Shown in pieces: positions 1 to 6,054 of a stretch of DNA of 9,822 nt. The stretch comes from Pseudomonadota bacterium (lineage in GTDB: Bacteria; Pseudomonadota; Alphaproteobacteria; Rhizobiales; Beijerinckiaceae), in assembly GCA_028876585.1 (NCBI GenBank), contig JAGWRL010000208.1:1-9822 (forward strand), in the 5' to 3' direction. The number at the start of each line of letters is the position of its first letter. Within the stretch, counting starts at the first letter, position 1. The translations under genes were made by a program, and so were the position numbers. The notes beneath the pieces are model-generated. The model searched no databases. It was not told where the DNA came from and saw nothing but the letters and a program-made list of their open reading frames with translations.

Positions 1-1
1 C

Positions 2-628
2 GACCCGAAGATTCATCCGCAGACCGAGGGCTATTGGGGCAACGTCAACCCGGTCGGGGTGCGCTCCTGCTACGACGAGGGCAAGCGCTGCGCCGAGACC
101 CTGTTCTTCGACTATGTGCGCCAGCACGGCCTGGACGCGAAGGTGGTCAGGATTTTCAACACCTATGGCCCTCGCATGCACCCTAACGACGGCCGGGTGG
201 TGTCGAATTTCATCGTCCAGGCGCTGAAAGGCGAGGACATCACGCTCTATGGCGACGGGATGCAGACGCGCTCGTTCTGCTACGTCGACGATCTCGTCGA
301 CGGCCTGATGCTGATGATGGCGACCGGGCCGGAGGAGAACGGGCCGATCAACATCGGCAACCCCGCCGAATTCACCATCCGCGAACTCGCCCTCTTGGTG
401 CTGGAACTGACCGGCTCCAAGGCCAAGCTGGTGTTCCGGGCGCTGCCGTCGGACGATCCCAAGCAGCGCCAGCCCGACATCGCCCGCGCCGAGGCGACGC
501 TCGGCTGGCGCCCCAACGTGCCGCTGCGCGAAGGTCTGGCGCGCACGATCGCCTATTTCGAGGCGATGATGCGCCGCAACGCGCCGCCGACGGCGATCGG
601 CGGCGGCCTGCGGGTCGTCAACGGCTGA
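2..628 (+). CDS. UDP-glucuronate decarboxylase (UDP-xylose synthase), 5' truncated
   Basis: This is the C-terminal part (208 residues) of an NAD-dependent extended SDR of the epimerase/dehydratase family. The open frame runs in from the left edge, so the true start and the N-terminal GxxGxxG nucleotide-binding loop (roughly 110-130 residues) lie outside the window. The GTG at 59 is internal and not a real start. The visible part has the active-site Tyr-x-x-x-Lys in SCYDEGKR (residues 22-29 of the fragment), then [18 protein letters not shown] and [16 protein letters not shown], which together are typical of UDP-xylose synthases. The family converts UDP-glucuronate to UDP-xylose in the cytoplasm, supplying xylose for polysaccharide. 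It ends convergently with the DUF2892 gene, 24 bases apart, so it belongs to a different transcription unit from the sugar operon. A related UDP-sugar epimerase or UDP-apiose synthase cannot be fully excluded without the N-terminus. Confidence 0.88.
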   Translation, partial: DPKIHPQTEGYWGNVNPVGVRSCYDEGKRCAETLFFDYVRQHGLDAKVVRIFNTYGPRMHPNDGRVVSNFIVQALKGEDITLYGDGMQTRSFCYVDDLVDGLMLMMATGPEENGPINIGNPAEFTIRELALLVLELTGSKAKLVFRALPSDDPKQRQPDIARAEATLGWRPNVPLREGLARTIAYFEAMMRRNAPPTAIGGGLRVVNG

Positions 629-652
629 GCGGGAAAAGCCTCGCGGGCGCGC

Positions 653-868
653 TCAATGCGCGCGCGCGACCGGGCAGGTGGACATCCCGAGCAAGCTGTA
701 GAGCGGGCAGGTGGCGAAAATCGCGGTCGCCAGCGGCACGATTCCGATCCAGCCGAGCCAGTGATAGGGCGCGGCCGGGGCGATATAGCCGAGCGCGAAA
801 GCGATCAGCGCGACGCCCAGCACGATCCGCACGATGCGATCGACCATTCCGACATTGGTGTTGAACAC
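653..868 (-). CDS. DUF2892 / YgaP-like small inner-membrane protein
   Basis: A 71-residue membrane protein of the DUF2892 (YgaP-like transmembrane) family. An N-terminal stretch (MFNTNVGMVDRIVRIVLG) leads into two hydrophobic segments at about residues 13-30 and 37-53, followed by a conserved tail TCPLYSLLGMSTCP with cysteines 54 and 65. The start is GTG at 868, chosen because a strong ribosome-binding site (AAGGAGG) lies five bases upstream; the next ATG is residue 8 and has no such site. In the family the DUF2892 segment is sometimes fused to rhodanese domains, so a role near sulfur or redox stress is often suggested, but the function of the stand-alone form is not established. It lies 61 bases downstream of the Crp/Fnr regulator on the same strand, so the two are probably co-transcribed. 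Confidence 0.85.
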   Translation of the reverse strand: MFNTNVGMVDRIVRIVLGVALIAFALGYIAPAAPYHWLGWIGIVPLATAIFATCPLYSLLGMSTCPVARAH

Positions 869-929
869 GGGTCCCTCCTTTTCGATGGACCCTGATTACG
901 TCGCCGCCGCGGCGGCGTCTGTGATCAAG

Positions 930-1550
930 TCACCGCGCCAGCGCGGCGAGGCGCTCGCGGTCAATCAGCCGCACCTGGCCGCGGTCGATCTCGATCAGCC
1001 CCTCGCGCTCGAAATGCCGGAGCGCGCGCGTCACCACCTCGCGCGCGGTGCCGAGTTCGGCGGCGATCTCCTGATGCGTCGCGCTCGCCACGCCGTCGCG
1101 CGCCCGCGCGACAAGCCAGCGCGCCAAGCGCTGCGGCAAGGCGCGGAACAGCACGTCCTCGATCATCACCACCAGGCTGCCGACGCGGCTGGCGTAGCCG
1201 CGCAGCACTTCGCGGCGGAATTCCGCATCCTCGGCGATGAGCCGCTCGAACCGTTCGGTCGGCACGACGAACGCCTCGCCGTCGGTCTCCGCCACCGCCT
1301 CGGCCGGCAGATCGCCGTCGCTCAGCAAGGCCGAGGTCGACAACAGGCAGGCGTCGCCGGGGCCGAGCCGGTAGAGCAGGATCTCGCGCCCGTTTTCCGC
1401 CGTCAGGCCGACCCGGACGCGGCCGCGCACCACCACGATCCAGCCGCGGGCGCGGTCGCCGGGGCGATAGATCACGTCGCCGGCGCGCAGCCGCACGGAA
1501 GCGGCCCCGACACGGGCGGCGAGCGGGCGGAGATCTTCGGGTTCGTTCAT
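930..1550 (-). CDS. Crp/Fnr-family transcriptional regulator
   Basis: A 206-residue cyclic-nucleotide-binding-fold regulator. The N-terminal beta-roll covers about residues 15-125 (RPGDRARGWIVVVRGRVRVG, then LGPGDACLLSTSALL), a long dimerisation helix covers about 115-150, and the winged helix-turn-helix (HTH) is at about 157-190 (ATHQEIAAELGTAREVVTRAL). The recognition helix has E171-x-x-T-R175, close to the E-x-x-S-R of FNR-type proteins, so a TTGAT-like half-site is a reasonable guess. The only cysteine in the chain is C68, so it lacks the N-terminal cysteine cluster that holds the Fe-S centre of true FNR. The signal it senses is unknown. I chose ATG at 1550; the frame stays open to a TTG at 1592, but the added residues (LCARRPPHSRATR) look non-native. 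No clear ribosome-binding site precedes 1550. It lies 63 bases after the SDR gene and before the DUF2892 gene. Confidence 0.88.
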   Translation of the reverse strand: MNEPEDLRPLAARVGAASVRLRAGDVIYRPGDRARGWIVVVRGRVRVGLTAENGREILLYRLGPGDACLLSTSALLSDGDLPAEAVAETDGEAFVVPTERFERLIAEDAEFRREVLRGYASRVGSLVVMIEDVLFRALPQRLARWLVARARDGVASATHQEIAAELGTAREVVTRALRHFEREGLIEIDRGQVRLIDRERLAALAR

Positions 1551-1562
1551 GCGCGTCGCCCT

Positions 1563-1592
1563 ACTATGCGGAGGGCGGCGCGCGCAAAGCAA
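1563..1592 (-). promoter_or_regulatory. Possible promoter of the Crp/Fnr regulator gene
   Basis: On the minus strand TTGCTT (1592-1587) is followed after 18 bases by CATAGT (1568-1563), which matches four of six positions of the -10 consensus. A transcript from here would begin about 6 bases before the ATG at 1550, giving a nearly leaderless message and fitting the lack of a ribosome-binding site. It would let the regulator and DUF2892 pair be expressed apart from the sugar operon. This is sequence matching only, in a GC-rich background. Confidence 0.25.
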
Positions 1593-1614
1593 GCGCTATC
1601 TATCCCGCGCGCGC
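1578..1614 (-). terminator. GC-rich inverted repeat after the SDR gene
   Basis: Two GCGCGCGC arms (1578-1585 and 1607-1614) flank a 21-base spacer directly at the end of the SDR gene. It could form a stem that slows or ends transcription of the sugar operon. There is no run of U after it and the loop is long, so a classic intrinsic terminator is unlikely. In such GC-rich DNA alternating GC runs also arise by chance. Confidence 0.2.
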
Positions 1615-2378
1615 TACCAGCACTCGAAGCCGCCATCGACCAGCAGATCGACGCCGGTGACGAACGACGCCGCCGGGCTGAGCAGGAAGATCGCCGGGCC
1701 GACCATTTCCTCGACCGCCGCGATGCGCGCCATCGGCGTTTCGGCGGCGAACACTTTCAACTGCTCGGCGACCTCCGGCCGCTTGTTCATCGGCGTCAAG
1801 GTGTAGCCGGGGCTGATGACGTTGACCCGCACGCCGCGATCCACCCATTCCATCGCCAGGCTCTTCGAGAGGTGAATGACGCCGGCCTTGGAGGTGTTGT
1901 AATGCGCCTGCGTCAATCCGCGGTTGACGATCGAGCCGGACATCGAGGCGATATTGACGATGGCGCCGCGCCCATGCGCGAGCATCGCCCGGCCCTGCGC
2001 CTGACAGGACAGGAACACGCCGGTCAGGTTCACGTCGAGCATCTTGCGCCATTGATCGAGCGGCATTTCCTCGGCCGGGCGGGCGTTGGCGATTCCCGCG
2101 CAATTGACCGCCAGCGACAGCGGGCCGAGCGCGCTTTCGGTGCGCGCGACCGCATCACTCAACGAACCGCCGTCGGCGACGTCGCCGGTCAGCCTGAGGG
2201 AGCGGCGGCCCTTTTCGGCGATGGCGCGCGCGGTGTCCTCCAGCCCCGGGCTGCCGGGGAGATCGAACAGCGCCACATCGGCGCCCGCCGCCGCCAGCCC
2301 GATGGCGATGCCCTGGCCGATGCCGCTGCCCGCGCCGGTGACGAAGGCGATCTGATCTTTCAGCGAAAACATCTGCAT
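1614..2378 (-). CDS. SDR-family oxidoreductase, probable polyol/sugar dehydrogenase
   Basis: A classical short-chain dehydrogenase of about 254-256 residues, the usual length. Numbered from the ATG at 2384, the cofactor loop TGAGSGIG is at 16-23, the acidic D41 after strand 2 (VALFDL) suggests NAD rather than NADP, NCAG is at 94-97, and the catalytic set is N119, S149, Y162 and K166 (HYNTSKAG). The C-terminus (TGVDLLVDGGFECW) is typical of polyol dehydrogenases and 3-oxoacyl reductase-like SDRs. As the last gene of a sugar-uptake operon it most likely interconverts an imported polyol or sugar and a ketose that the FGGY kinase then phosphorylates; the exact substrate cannot be read from sequence. 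Start choice: the GGGAGA motif lies only 1-2 bases from ATG 2384 but about 8 bases from ATG 2378, so 2378 is preferred and 2384 is the alternative. It starts 22 bases after the ABC ATPase gene ends. Confidence 0.9.
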   Translation of the reverse strand: MQMFSLKDQIAFVTGAGSGIGQGIAIGLAAAGADVALFDLPGSPGLEDTARAIAEKGRRSLRLTGDVADGGSLSDAVARTESALGPLSLAVNCAGIANARPAEEMPLDQWRKMLDVNLTGVFLSCQAQGRAMLAHGRGAIVNIASMSGSIVNRGLTQAHYNTSKAGVIHLSKSLAMEWVDRGVRVNVISPGYTLTPMNKRPEVAEQLKVFAAETPMARIAAVEEMVGPAIFLLSPAASFVTGVDLLVDGGFECW

Positions 2379-2400
2379 GTCCATTTCTCCCGATATTTGG

Positions 2401-3912
2401 TCAGGTGGTCGCCAGTTGCATCACCGACACGCGGCCGGCGGCCTCGCGATCGAGAATGCCGCGATTGCGGCCACGGCTCAGCACCATCACGCGATGCGCC
2501 AGGCCGAGCACCTCGTCGAGATCGGAGCTGACGACGATCACCGCCATCCCCTGCCGCGCCAATCCCGCGACGATCTCATAGATCGCGGCGCGCGCGCCGA
2601 CGTCGATGCCGCGCGTCGGCTCGTCCAGGATAACGACCCTCGGCTCGCGCAAAATGCTCTTGGCGATCACGACCTTCTGCTGGTTGCCGCCCGAAAGCTG
2701 GTTGACGCGCTGCTCGGCGGCGCCCTTGATCAGGAAACGCGCGATCGCCTGACGCGCGAAAGCCTGCGTGCGTCCCCTGGTGATCCAGCCGCTCGGCGCC
2801 GCGCGTTGGTAATTGCCGAGCGCCAGATTCTCGGCGATCGTTTGCGGCAGAATCAGGCCCTGCGCCTTGCGATCCTCCGGCACCAGCACGACGCCGTGCG
2901 CCAGCGGCCCGCCCGGCCCGTCGAGCCGGATCGCTTCGCCGTTGATCTTCACTTTGCCGGCGGCGATCGGATCGGCGCCGGCGATCGCGCGCATCAATTC
3001 GGTGCGCCCGGCGCCGACGATGCCGGCGACGCCGAACACCTCGCCGGGGCGGACGGAGAAGCTGATGTCGGCGAAGGCGCCGGCCGCGCTCGTCAGGTTC
3101 TCGACCTCGATCAGCGGCGCGGCCGCCGGCGGCGCGGCGATCGTGGGAAACATGCGGTCGAGCGGACGCCCGACCATTTGCTCAACCAGCACATTGACCG
3201 GCAATTGCGCGGTGTCGTGGGTGGCGACCAACCGTCCGTCGCGCAGCACCGCGACGCGGTCGGCGATGCGCGCGATCTCCTCCAGACGATGACTGATATA
3301 GATGAAGCTGACGCCTTCGGATTTGAGTTGGCCGATCTGCTCGAACAGCCGCTCCGTCTCCTCAGCCCCGAGCGCCGCCGTCGGTTCGTCGAGAATCAGC
3401 AGGCGCGCGTGCAGCGTCAGCGCCTTGGCGATTTCCACCTGCTGCTGCGCGGCGACGCGCAGATGGCGCACCAGCGTGGTGGGCGCGACGTCGAGGCCGA
3501 GGCGGTGCAGTTGCGCGGCGGCGCGCTCGTTCATCGATTTGCGATCAACCCGTCCGCCGCGCATCGGCAGCCGGCCGACGAACACGTTTTCGGCGATCGA
3601 GAGATCGAGCAGGAGGCGCATCTCCTGATGGATGAGGCCGATGCCGGCCGACAGCGCATCAGCCGGCGCCTGGGGTTGATGCGGTTCGCCGCGCCACGTC
3701 ATCGCGCCCGCGCTCGGCTTGACGAGGCCGGAGATGATGGAGGCGATCGTCGATTTACCGGCGCCGTTCTCGCCGAGCAGCGCCAGGACTTCGCCCGGAC
3801 GCACGTCGAGATCGACGTCGGACAGCACGGTGACGGGCCCGTAGCGCTTGCCGATGCCGCGCAACGACAAACCTGGGTCGCTCATCGAAGCGGGCCGCGT
3901 CGAACTCGTCAT
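2401..3912 (-). CDS. Sugar ABC transporter ATP-binding protein (RbsA/XylG type)
   Basis: A 503-residue protein with two fused ABC domains, the normal form in ribose/xylose/galactose-class importers (CUT2). Domain 1 has Walker A GENGAGKST (48-56), a weak signature LRVAAQQQ (151-158), Walker B LLILDEPTAAL (171-181) and the H-loop SHRLEE (207-212). Domain 2 has the degenerate Walker A GIVGAGRTE (297-305), a good signature QLSGGNQQ (405-412) and Walker B VVILDEPTRG (426-435). This split, with one domain keeping Walker A and the other keeping the signature, is usual in the family and not a defect. It powers uptake through the permease encoded upstream in the same operon. Start ATG 3912 has GAAGG about ten bases upstream; an in-frame ATG at 3885 is possible. 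It lies 60 bases after the binding-protein gene. Confidence 0.95.
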   Translation of the reverse strand: MTSSTRPASMSDPGLSLRGIGKRYGPVTVLSDVDLDVRPGEVLALLGENGAGKSTIASIISGLVKPSAGAMTWRGEPHQPQAPADALSAGIGLIHQEMRLLLDLSIAENVFVGRLPMRGGRVDRKSMNERAAAQLHRLGLDVAPTTLVRHLRVAAQQQVEIAKALTLHARLLILDEPTAALGAEETERLFEQIGQLKSEGVSFIYISHRLEEIARIADRVAVLRDGRLVATHDTAQLPVNVLVEQMVGRPLDRMFPTIAAPPAAAPLIEVENLTSAAGAFADISFSVRPGEVFGVAGIVGAGRTELMRAIAGADPIAAGKVKINGEAIRLDGPGGPLAHGVVLVPEDRKAQGLILPQTIAENLALGNYQRAAPSGWITRGRTQAFARQAIARFLIKGAAEQRVNQLSGGNQQKVVIAKSILREPRVVILDEPTRGIDVGARAAIYEIVAGLARQGMAVIVVSSDLDEVLGLAHRVMVLSRGRNRGILDREAAGRVSVMQLATT

Positions 3913-3932
3913 CGTGTTGGCCTTCGGAAATG

Positions 3933-3956
3933 AGGGCGGCGCGATAACGCCGCCCT
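3933..3956 (-). promoter_or_regulatory. Intercistronic stem-loop after the binding-protein gene
   Basis: A perfect 9-base-pair stem (AGGGCGGCG / CGCCGCCCT, 3933-3941 with 3948-3956) with a 6-base loop sits in the 60-base gap between the binding-protein and ATPase genes. On the minus-strand transcript it is followed by CAUUUCC rather than a run of U, so it is more likely a partial terminator or a 3'-end stabilising hairpin than a full stop. Such hairpins after the binding-protein cistron are known to raise the amount of that message over the rest of the transporter. Confidence 0.6.
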
Positions 3957-3972
3957 TGCGTCGCGACGTCGA

Positions 3973-4908
3973 TCAGGGATGTTTGGCGATGAAGCCTTCG
4001 ACATTCGCCTTGGTGGTCAGCGTCGCATCCTGAAGCTGCTCGGCGGGAAGCTTCTTGCCGGCGACGATCTCGATCGCCGAATCGAGACCTAGACGGCCCA
4101 TCTTCTGGGTCTGCTGCGTCGCGGTGACGTCAAACACGCCGTCCTTCAGCGCCACCAGCGCGGCCGTGTCGCCGTCGAACCCGCCAACGATGATGCGGTG
4201 ATCGGGATGGGCCACCTTGACCGCCTGCGCGGCGCCGAGCGCGAGCGCGTCGGCCTGGGCGAAGATGATGTTCACCTTGGGATGCGCCTGGAGCAGGTCC
4301 TGCGACAGCGCGAAGCCCTCGTCCTGGTGCCACTGCTGGCTCCACAACTCGCCCACGACCTTGATGTCGGGATAGGCTTTCAACGCCTCGCCGCAACCCT
4401 TGGAGCGATCAACCTCCGGCGTCGTGCCCTTCTGGCCGTGGATGATCAGCATCTCGCCCTTGCCGCCCGCCTGCTTGGCGAGATAGTCGCACACTTGTTT
4501 GGCCGAGGTGACGCTGTCGGTGGCGATGAACGTGTCGCCGGGCGCGCCGTCAGCGTTGCGGTCGATGTTGATCACGGGCACGTTGGCGGCGCGCGCCGCT
4601 TTCACCGGCACCGAGGCCGCCGTCGCGCCGGCGGGGATGTAGATCAGCGCGTCGATGTTCTGCGCCAGCAGATCCTGGATCTGGTTGACCTGCGTCGCCG
4701 CGTCGCCCTTGGCGTCGACGGTGATCACCTGGATGCCCTTTTCCTTGCCGTAGCTCTCGACGGATTCCTTGATCTGATTGAAGAAGTTCGCTTGTAGATT
4801 GGCGACCGCCAGACCGACCTTCTTCAACTCCTTCGCCTCAGCGCCGAAGGCGGAAGCAAGCGCGACCGCGGCGACGGCCGCGAACAGAGAAGCTTTGCGA
4901 ATTCCCAT
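3973..4908 (-). CDS. Sugar ABC transporter periplasmic substrate-binding protein
   Basis: A 311-residue type-1 periplasmic-binding-protein fold, RbsB-like (periplasmic binding protein domain 4 group). Residues 1-25 form a signal peptide: MGIRK, then a hydrophobic core rich in Ala/Val, and a likely cleavage after AEA. Landmarks that match ligand-contact regions of ribose-type proteins are NLQANFFN (37-44), NIDRN (114-118), QQW (191-193), AQADALALGA (217-226) and VGGFDGD (241-247). It would capture the substrate in the periplasm and deliver it to the permease encoded upstream. ATG 4908 is the start because GGAGGAAATC precedes it and the signal peptide begins there. The frame is open 47 more codons upstream to 5049, but that stretch is Arg/Gly/Pro-rich and would bury the signal peptide. 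The ligand is unknown; aromatic and charged contacts fit a monosaccharide or polyol. Confidence 0.93.
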   Translation of the reverse strand: MGIRKASLFAAVAAVALASAFGAEAKELKKVGLAVANLQANFFNQIKESVESYGKEKGIQVITVDAKGDAATQVNQIQDLLAQNIDALIYIPAGATAASVPVKAARAANVPVINIDRNADGAPGDTFIATDSVTSAKQVCDYLAKQAGGKGEMLIIHGQKGTTPEVDRSKGCGEALKAYPDIKVVGELWSQQWHQDEGFALSQDLLQAHPKVNIIFAQADALALGAAQAVKVAHPDHRIIVGGFDGDTAALVALKDGVFDVTATQQTQKMGRLGLDSAIEIVAGKKLPAEQLQDATLTTKANVEGFIAKHP

Positions 4909-4926
4909 GATTTCCTCCAGTTTCAC

Positions 4927-4946
4927 TCTCGTTCTGCGCAGCGAGA
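4927..4946 (-). promoter_or_regulatory. Small hairpin upstream of the binding-protein gene
   Basis: A 5-base-pair stem (TCTCG / CGAGA) with a 10-base loop lies about 20 bases before the binding-protein start, just ahead of its ribosome-binding site. It is one of several short stems in the 151-base gap between permease and binding-protein genes; another is GCGGA / TCCGC at 4980-4995. It may mark a processing or 5'-protection site, but 5-base stems are weak evidence. Confidence 0.25.
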
Positions 4947-5032
4947 CATTCGCGGCGCAGGTTCCCACCTTCGGCCCTTGCGGACCCCGATCCGCCCCTT
5001 GCCAGGACGGCGCCGGTTGTCGGCGGCGAGCT

Positions 5033-5049
5033 TTGGCGCCCGTCGCCAA
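5033..5049 (-). promoter_or_regulatory. Stem-loop just after the permease gene
   Basis: TTGGCG / CGCCAA (5033-5038 with 5044-5049) forms a 6-base-pair stem with a 5-base loop, ten bases after the permease stop codon. No U run follows. Together with the hairpin at 3933-3956 it brackets the binding-protein cistron, which suggests separate control of that message inside the operon. Confidence 0.35.
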
Positions 5050-5059
5050 GTGCGAAGCG

Positions 5060-6040
5060 CTAACCCTTGCGGTTGCGCAAACTATCGGTCGCCACCGCCA
5101 CGGCGATCACCAACCCGATGACGACCTGCTGCACGAAGGGCGAGACCTGCAACAGATTGAGGCCGTTGCGCAGAAAGCCGATGATGAGCACGCCGACCGC
5201 CGTGCCGCCGATGCCGCCAACGCCGCCCGACAGGCTGGCGCCGCCGATGACGACCGCCGCGATAGTGTCCAACTCGTAGCCGATGCCGGAACTTGGTTGA
5301 GCCGAGTCGAGCCGGGCGGAGAGGATGACGCCGGCAAGCCCGGCGAGCGTCGCGCCGGTGACATAGACCCAGATCGTCGCCGCCCGCACGTCGATGCCCG
5401 CAAGCCGGGCCACTTCGGCGCTGCCGCCGATCGCATAGAGCGCGCGCCCGACCGGGCGGAATTGCAGGATGATCCATGACACGACGACGATCAGGATCAT
5501 CAGCCCGACCGTCACGGTGAGGAAGCCGAAATTGCGGATGATCGCCAGATTGGAGAACCACTCGGGGAAGCCGACGATCTGTTCGCCATTGGTGATGATG
5601 CTCGCAACGCCGCGCGCGATCGACATCATCGCCAGAGTGGCGATGAACGCGGGCATGTGCAGCCGCGTCACCATCAGACCCGAAGCCAGACCGCAGATCG
5701 CCGAGACAACCAGCGCGGCGAGAATGGCGGCGACGAACGGCCAGTGCTGATAGTTCCCGAGATAACCCATCACCATCGCGGACAGGGCCAGAACCGAGCC
5801 GACGGAAAGGTCGATGCCGCCGATCAGAATGACGAACGTCATCCCGACGGCCATGACGCCGAGCACGGTGATCTGATCCATCACGTTGAGGAAATTTCGC
5901 GACGACAGGAATGTGTCGGTCGAGAACGACAGGAACACGCACAGCACGATCAAGCCGATCAGCGGCCCCGTCGCGCCGCTGATGAATTGGACAACGCCGC
6001 CGCCGCCCTTGGCCTCGGCCGCCGTTCCGCTGATCGACAT
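5060..6040 (-). CDS. Sugar ABC transporter permease (RbsC/XylH type)
   Basis: A 326-residue integral inner-membrane protein of the ribose-class (CUT2) permease family, with about eight to ten hydrophobic segments from residue 22 to 318. Family landmarks are GGIDLSVGS (74-82), GGSAEVARLAG (205-215, the cytoplasmic loop that couples to the ATPase) and ELDTIAAVVIGGASLSGG (256-273). In this family a homodimer usually forms the channel, so a single permease gene is enough. The start is ATG 6040, with GGAGGG seven to eight bases upstream; the frame extends to a TTG at 6052, but that codon is part of the ribosome-binding site. It begins 14 bases after the kinase stop codon, so the two are likely translated from one message. 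Confidence 0.94.
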   Translation of the reverse strand: MSISGTAAEAKGGGGVVQFISGATGPLIGLIVLCVFLSFSTDTFLSSRNFLNVMDQITVLGVMAVGMTFVILIGGIDLSVGSVLALSAMVMGYLGNYQHWPFVAAILAALVVSAICGLASGLMVTRLHMPAFIATLAMMSIARGVASIITNGEQIVGFPEWFSNLAIIRNFGFLTVTVGLMILIVVVSWIILQFRPVGRALYAIGGSAEVARLAGIDVRAATIWVYVTGATLAGLAGVILSARLDSAQPSSGIGYELDTIAAVVIGGASLSGGVGGIGGTAVGVLIIGFLRNGLNLLQVSPFVQQVVIGLVIAVAVATDSLRNRKG

Positions 6041-6054
6041 CGTTCCCTCCAATT

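Noticed and set aside
2..628. Reading the left-edge gene as UDP-apiose synthase and linking it to an apiose pathway
   Set aside because: Its visible motifs fit ordinary UDP-xylose synthase. It reads toward the operon on the other strand and is separated from it by the Crp/Fnr and DUF2892 pair. The match with a possible apulose-like pathway is probably chance.
902..917. 16-base perfect GC palindrome between the Crp/Fnr and DUF2892 genes
   Set aside because: It is built from GCC/GGC runs with no loop or U run, so it is not a convincing terminator, and such sequences are common in GC-rich DNA.
924..928. TTGAT half-site (minus strand) upstream of the DUF2892 gene as an FNR-type operator
   Set aside because: The second half-site (ATCAA after four bases) is absent; a lone five-base match is expected by chance.
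834..2531. Long plus-strand open frame of 565 codons
   Set aside because: It runs antisense to the Crp/Fnr and SDR genes, is rich in Arg, His, Ala and Asp without any family motif, and has no ribosome-binding site. High GC content keeps antisense frames open.
2401..3912. Degenerate Walker A in the second ABC domain and weak signature in the first as signs of decay
   Set aside because: This asymmetry is the normal state in RbsA/XylG-type ATPases.
2377..3933. Long plus-strand open frame of 518 codons
   Set aside because: It is an exact shadow of the double-domain ABC ATPase, with the low-complexity Arg/His/Asp composition of antisense frames.
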